Assembly (NCBI GenBank): GCA_020351895.1
Contig: CP070672.1
Span: 2,941,841-2,958,043 of the forward strand
DNA: 16,203 bases
Origin: Thermoplasmata archaeon
GTDB lineage: Archaea > Thermoplasmatota > Thermoplasmata > GCA-020350865
Reading direction: 5' to 3'
Position numbers and translations under genes: made by a program
In this document: positions 14,518 through 16,203 of the stretch, piece by piece
Layout: each line of letters starts with the position of its first letter
Numbering within the stretch: the first letter of the stretch is position 1
Notes under the pieces: model-generated
The model's input: only the letters and a program-made list of their open reading frames with translations
The model's database searches: none
Told to the model about the DNA's origin: nothing

Positions 14518-16194
14518 ATGCCCGGATTCATCGATGAAAAGACGAAAAATGAACTAAAATCCATTCTAGTAGCCCTTGTATCACCAGTAAAACTGGTTTT
14601 CTTCACCCAAAAGGTTGACTGTCCAGAATGCGTAAAGCAACTTGAACTTTTAGAGGAGCTTGCCGCTCTCTCAGATAAACTCGAATTAAAAGTCTACGAT
14701 TTCATTCTCCATGGAGAGGAAGCAATGAATTACAAGATAGATAAAATACCAGCCACCGCCATTGTTGGAGAAAAGGATTACGGCATCAGGTTCTATGGAA
14801 TTTCCGCAGGTTACGAGTTCACGTCTTTATTGGAAGCCATAGTCATGATATCAACTCAAAAGACAGGCCTTGATCCTCAACTGGAGGCCTTGGTTGCCAG
14901 TATAAAAGAGAATGTTCATATCCAGGTCATGGTAACTCCCACGTGTCCTTATTGCCCGAAAATGGTTCATGTGGCTCATCAGTTCGCCTTCATTAACGAT
15001 AATATCAGAGCCGATATGGTGGAGGCATCTGAATTTCCGGAACTGGTTCGAAGGTATGATGTTTCTGGAGTTCCAAAAACGATCGTAAATGAAGTACATT
15101 CATTTGAAGGAGCAATCTCTGCAGGCGCTGCTTTTATGGAGATTCTCAAGGCTGTCAATCCGGAGGAATATCGAAAGCTGGATGAGGCCATAAGGGAGAT
15201 ACAGGGTAGAAGAAAGATTAAGGATGCAGATGAAGGACACTTATACGATATCATTATCGTGGGCGGTGGACCGGCAGCAATGTCTGCAGCCATTTACTCG
15301 GCTCGCAAGGGATTGGATACCGCAGTAATTGCGAAAAAACTTGGAGGTCAGATAGATTACACAGCTTCAGTAGAAAACTACCTGGGATTTCTATCAGTTG
15401 GTGGTCAGGATATGACAAGATTATTCCGCAACCATATGGAAAACTATCCCATGTCTGAGGCATTGGGAGCGGATGTAATTGGAGTGAAGAGAAAAAAGGG
15501 AGGGTTCATTGTTTTAACAGATGATAAAAGAAAATTCAAGGCCAAGTCCGTGATATTCTGTACAGGAAAGGAGTATCGACGCCTTGGGGTTCCAGGTGAG
15601 GAAAGGTTCATTGGAAAGAGCATAGGATTCTGTGCAACATGCGATGCCCCGTTGTACCGAGATAAAAACGTGGCAGTTGTGGGTGGAGGCAACTCCGCTT
15701 TTACGGCGGCCCGTGATCTTCTATCTTTTGCCTCAGAGATTCACTTAATCCATAGAAGGAGGGAGTTTACGGCCGATGCACCCTTGGTTAAGGAGGTTCT
15801 TTCAGCTAAAAACATCAATGTTCATACCCCCATGATCGTACGCTCATTTCTTGGAAAGGAAAAATTGACAGGAGTAAGGCTGGAATCCCCTGATGGGAAA
15901 GAAAGGCTGGATCTAAAAGTCGACGGTGTATTTTTGGAAATCGGTCTTACCCCCAATTCGAATCCCATAAAAGGTTTGGTTAAGCTCAATCAATGGGGAG
16001 AAGTCCCAGTTAATCGGAACCAATCAACCACAGTACCTGGATTATTCGCCGCAGGAGACGTAACTGATGTTGCAGAGAAGCAGATATCCATTTCAGTGGG
16101 TGATGGTGCAAAGGCAGCACTTTCTGCCCATAAATATCTTGTTGAAAATAAACTGATCGAGAGTAAAGTCGCCCTAAAAGAGTCTTGGCAATAA
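14518..16194 (+). CDS. Fusion of a PDO-like disulfide oxidoreductase with thioredoxin reductase (AhpF-like layout)
   Basis: A 558-residue soluble flavoenzyme. Residues 1-225 form two thioredoxin folds in tandem, each with a CxxC: C35-P-E-C38 (FFTQKVDCPEC) and C143-P-Y-C146 (TPTCPYCPK), as in archaeal protein disulfide oxidoreductase and glutaredoxin-like proteins. From about 240 it is a thioredoxin reductase: FAD-binding GGGPAA at 249-254, the redox pair C372-A-T-C375-D, the NAD(P)H-binding GGGNSA at 389-394 with IHRRREF, and the second FAD motif GLFAAGDV at 508-515. The HRR motif favours NADPH; the third arginine of the bacterial motif is Thr. AhpF has the same order of domains, but its first thioredoxin fold lacks the CxxC present here. 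Electrons probably run NADPH, FAD, C372/C375, then the N-terminal pairs and an outside disulfide or a peroxiredoxin. No peroxiredoxin gene is visible in the window. Confidence 0.92.
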   Translation: MPGFIDEKTKNELKSILVALVSPVKLVFFTQKVDCPECVKQLELLEELAALSDKLELKVYDFILHGEEAMNYKIDKIPATAIVGEKDYGIRFYGISAGYEFTSLLEAIVMISTQKTGLDPQLEALVASIKENVHIQVMVTPTCPYCPKMVHVAHQFAFINDNIRADMVEASEFPELVRRYDVSGVPKTIVNEVHSFEGAISAGAAFMEILKAVNPEEYRKLDEAIREIQGRRKIKDADEGHLYDIIIVGGGPAAMSAAIYSARKGLDTAVIAKKLGGQIDYTASVENYLGFLSVGGQDMTRLFRNHMENYPMSEALGADVIGVKRKKGGFIVLTDDKRKFKAKSVIFCTGKEYRRLGVPGEERFIGKSIGFCATCDAPLYRDKNVAVVGGGNSAFTAARDLLSFASEIHLIHRRREFTADAPLVKEVLSAKNINVHTPMIVRSFLGKEKLTGVRLESPDGKERLDLKVDGVFLEIGLTPNSNPIKGLVKLNQWGEVPVNRNQSTTVPGLFAAGDVTDVAEKQISISVGDGAKAALSAHKYLVENKLIESKVALKESWQ

Positions 16195-16203
16195 TACATG
16201 GCA

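Noticed and set aside
16198..16203. ATG three bases after the thioredoxin reductase stop as the start of a next gene
   Set aside because: Only two codons are visible before the window ends, and no clear ribosome-binding site precedes it.

Overview
The window looks like a chromosomal segment of a euryarchaeal-type archaeon, most likely in or near the Thermoplasmatota. This is inferred from gene content: BRE/TATA-like boxes about 25 bp before predicted transcript starts, GGTG or GGAGG ribosome-binding sites, a tRNA-Leu without an encoded CCA, a NikR regulator, a PDO-type redox protein and PKD-rich surface proteins. Intergenic DNA is strongly AT-rich. I see no prophage, CRISPR array or intact insertion sequence.

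Layout. Positions 1-317 carry the C-terminal end of an RND/MMPL-type exporter. A tRNA-Leu(CAG) (425-509, minus) lies just behind a minus-strand gene (524-1825) that joins a zinc ribbon, a RING/PHD-like C4HC3 zinc site and about nine TPRs. A divergent gene (2084-2965, plus) encodes a secreted six-bladed propeller. After a 593-bp AT-rich gap comes a 2402-residue surface protein (3559-10767, plus). It has a signal peptide, a DNRLRE domain, three fibronectin-like repeats, He_PIG, PKD and cadherin-like domains, one membrane helix and a cytoplasmic longin/roadblock-like domain.

Metal and export region. A ZIP metal transporter (minus) and a NikR-type nickel regulator (plus) face each other across a 97-bp promoter region containing a 19-bp direct repeat. 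NikR keeps all four nickel ligands, so it probably controls itself, the ZIP gene, or both. Next is an ABC-2 exporter pair. Its ATPase ends in a His-rich tail, and its permease is interrupted by an in-frame TGA where a glycine codon is expected.

Redox region. The last gene (14518-16194, plus) has its own promoter and encodes a natural fusion of a two-thioredoxin-fold disulfide oxidoreductase with a thioredoxin reductase. It has three CxxC motifs and an AhpF-like layout.

The strongest leads are the giant surface protein with a possible GTPase-linked cytoplasmic domain, and the TGA-interrupted permease. I do not see a clear multi-gene system of an unknown type.
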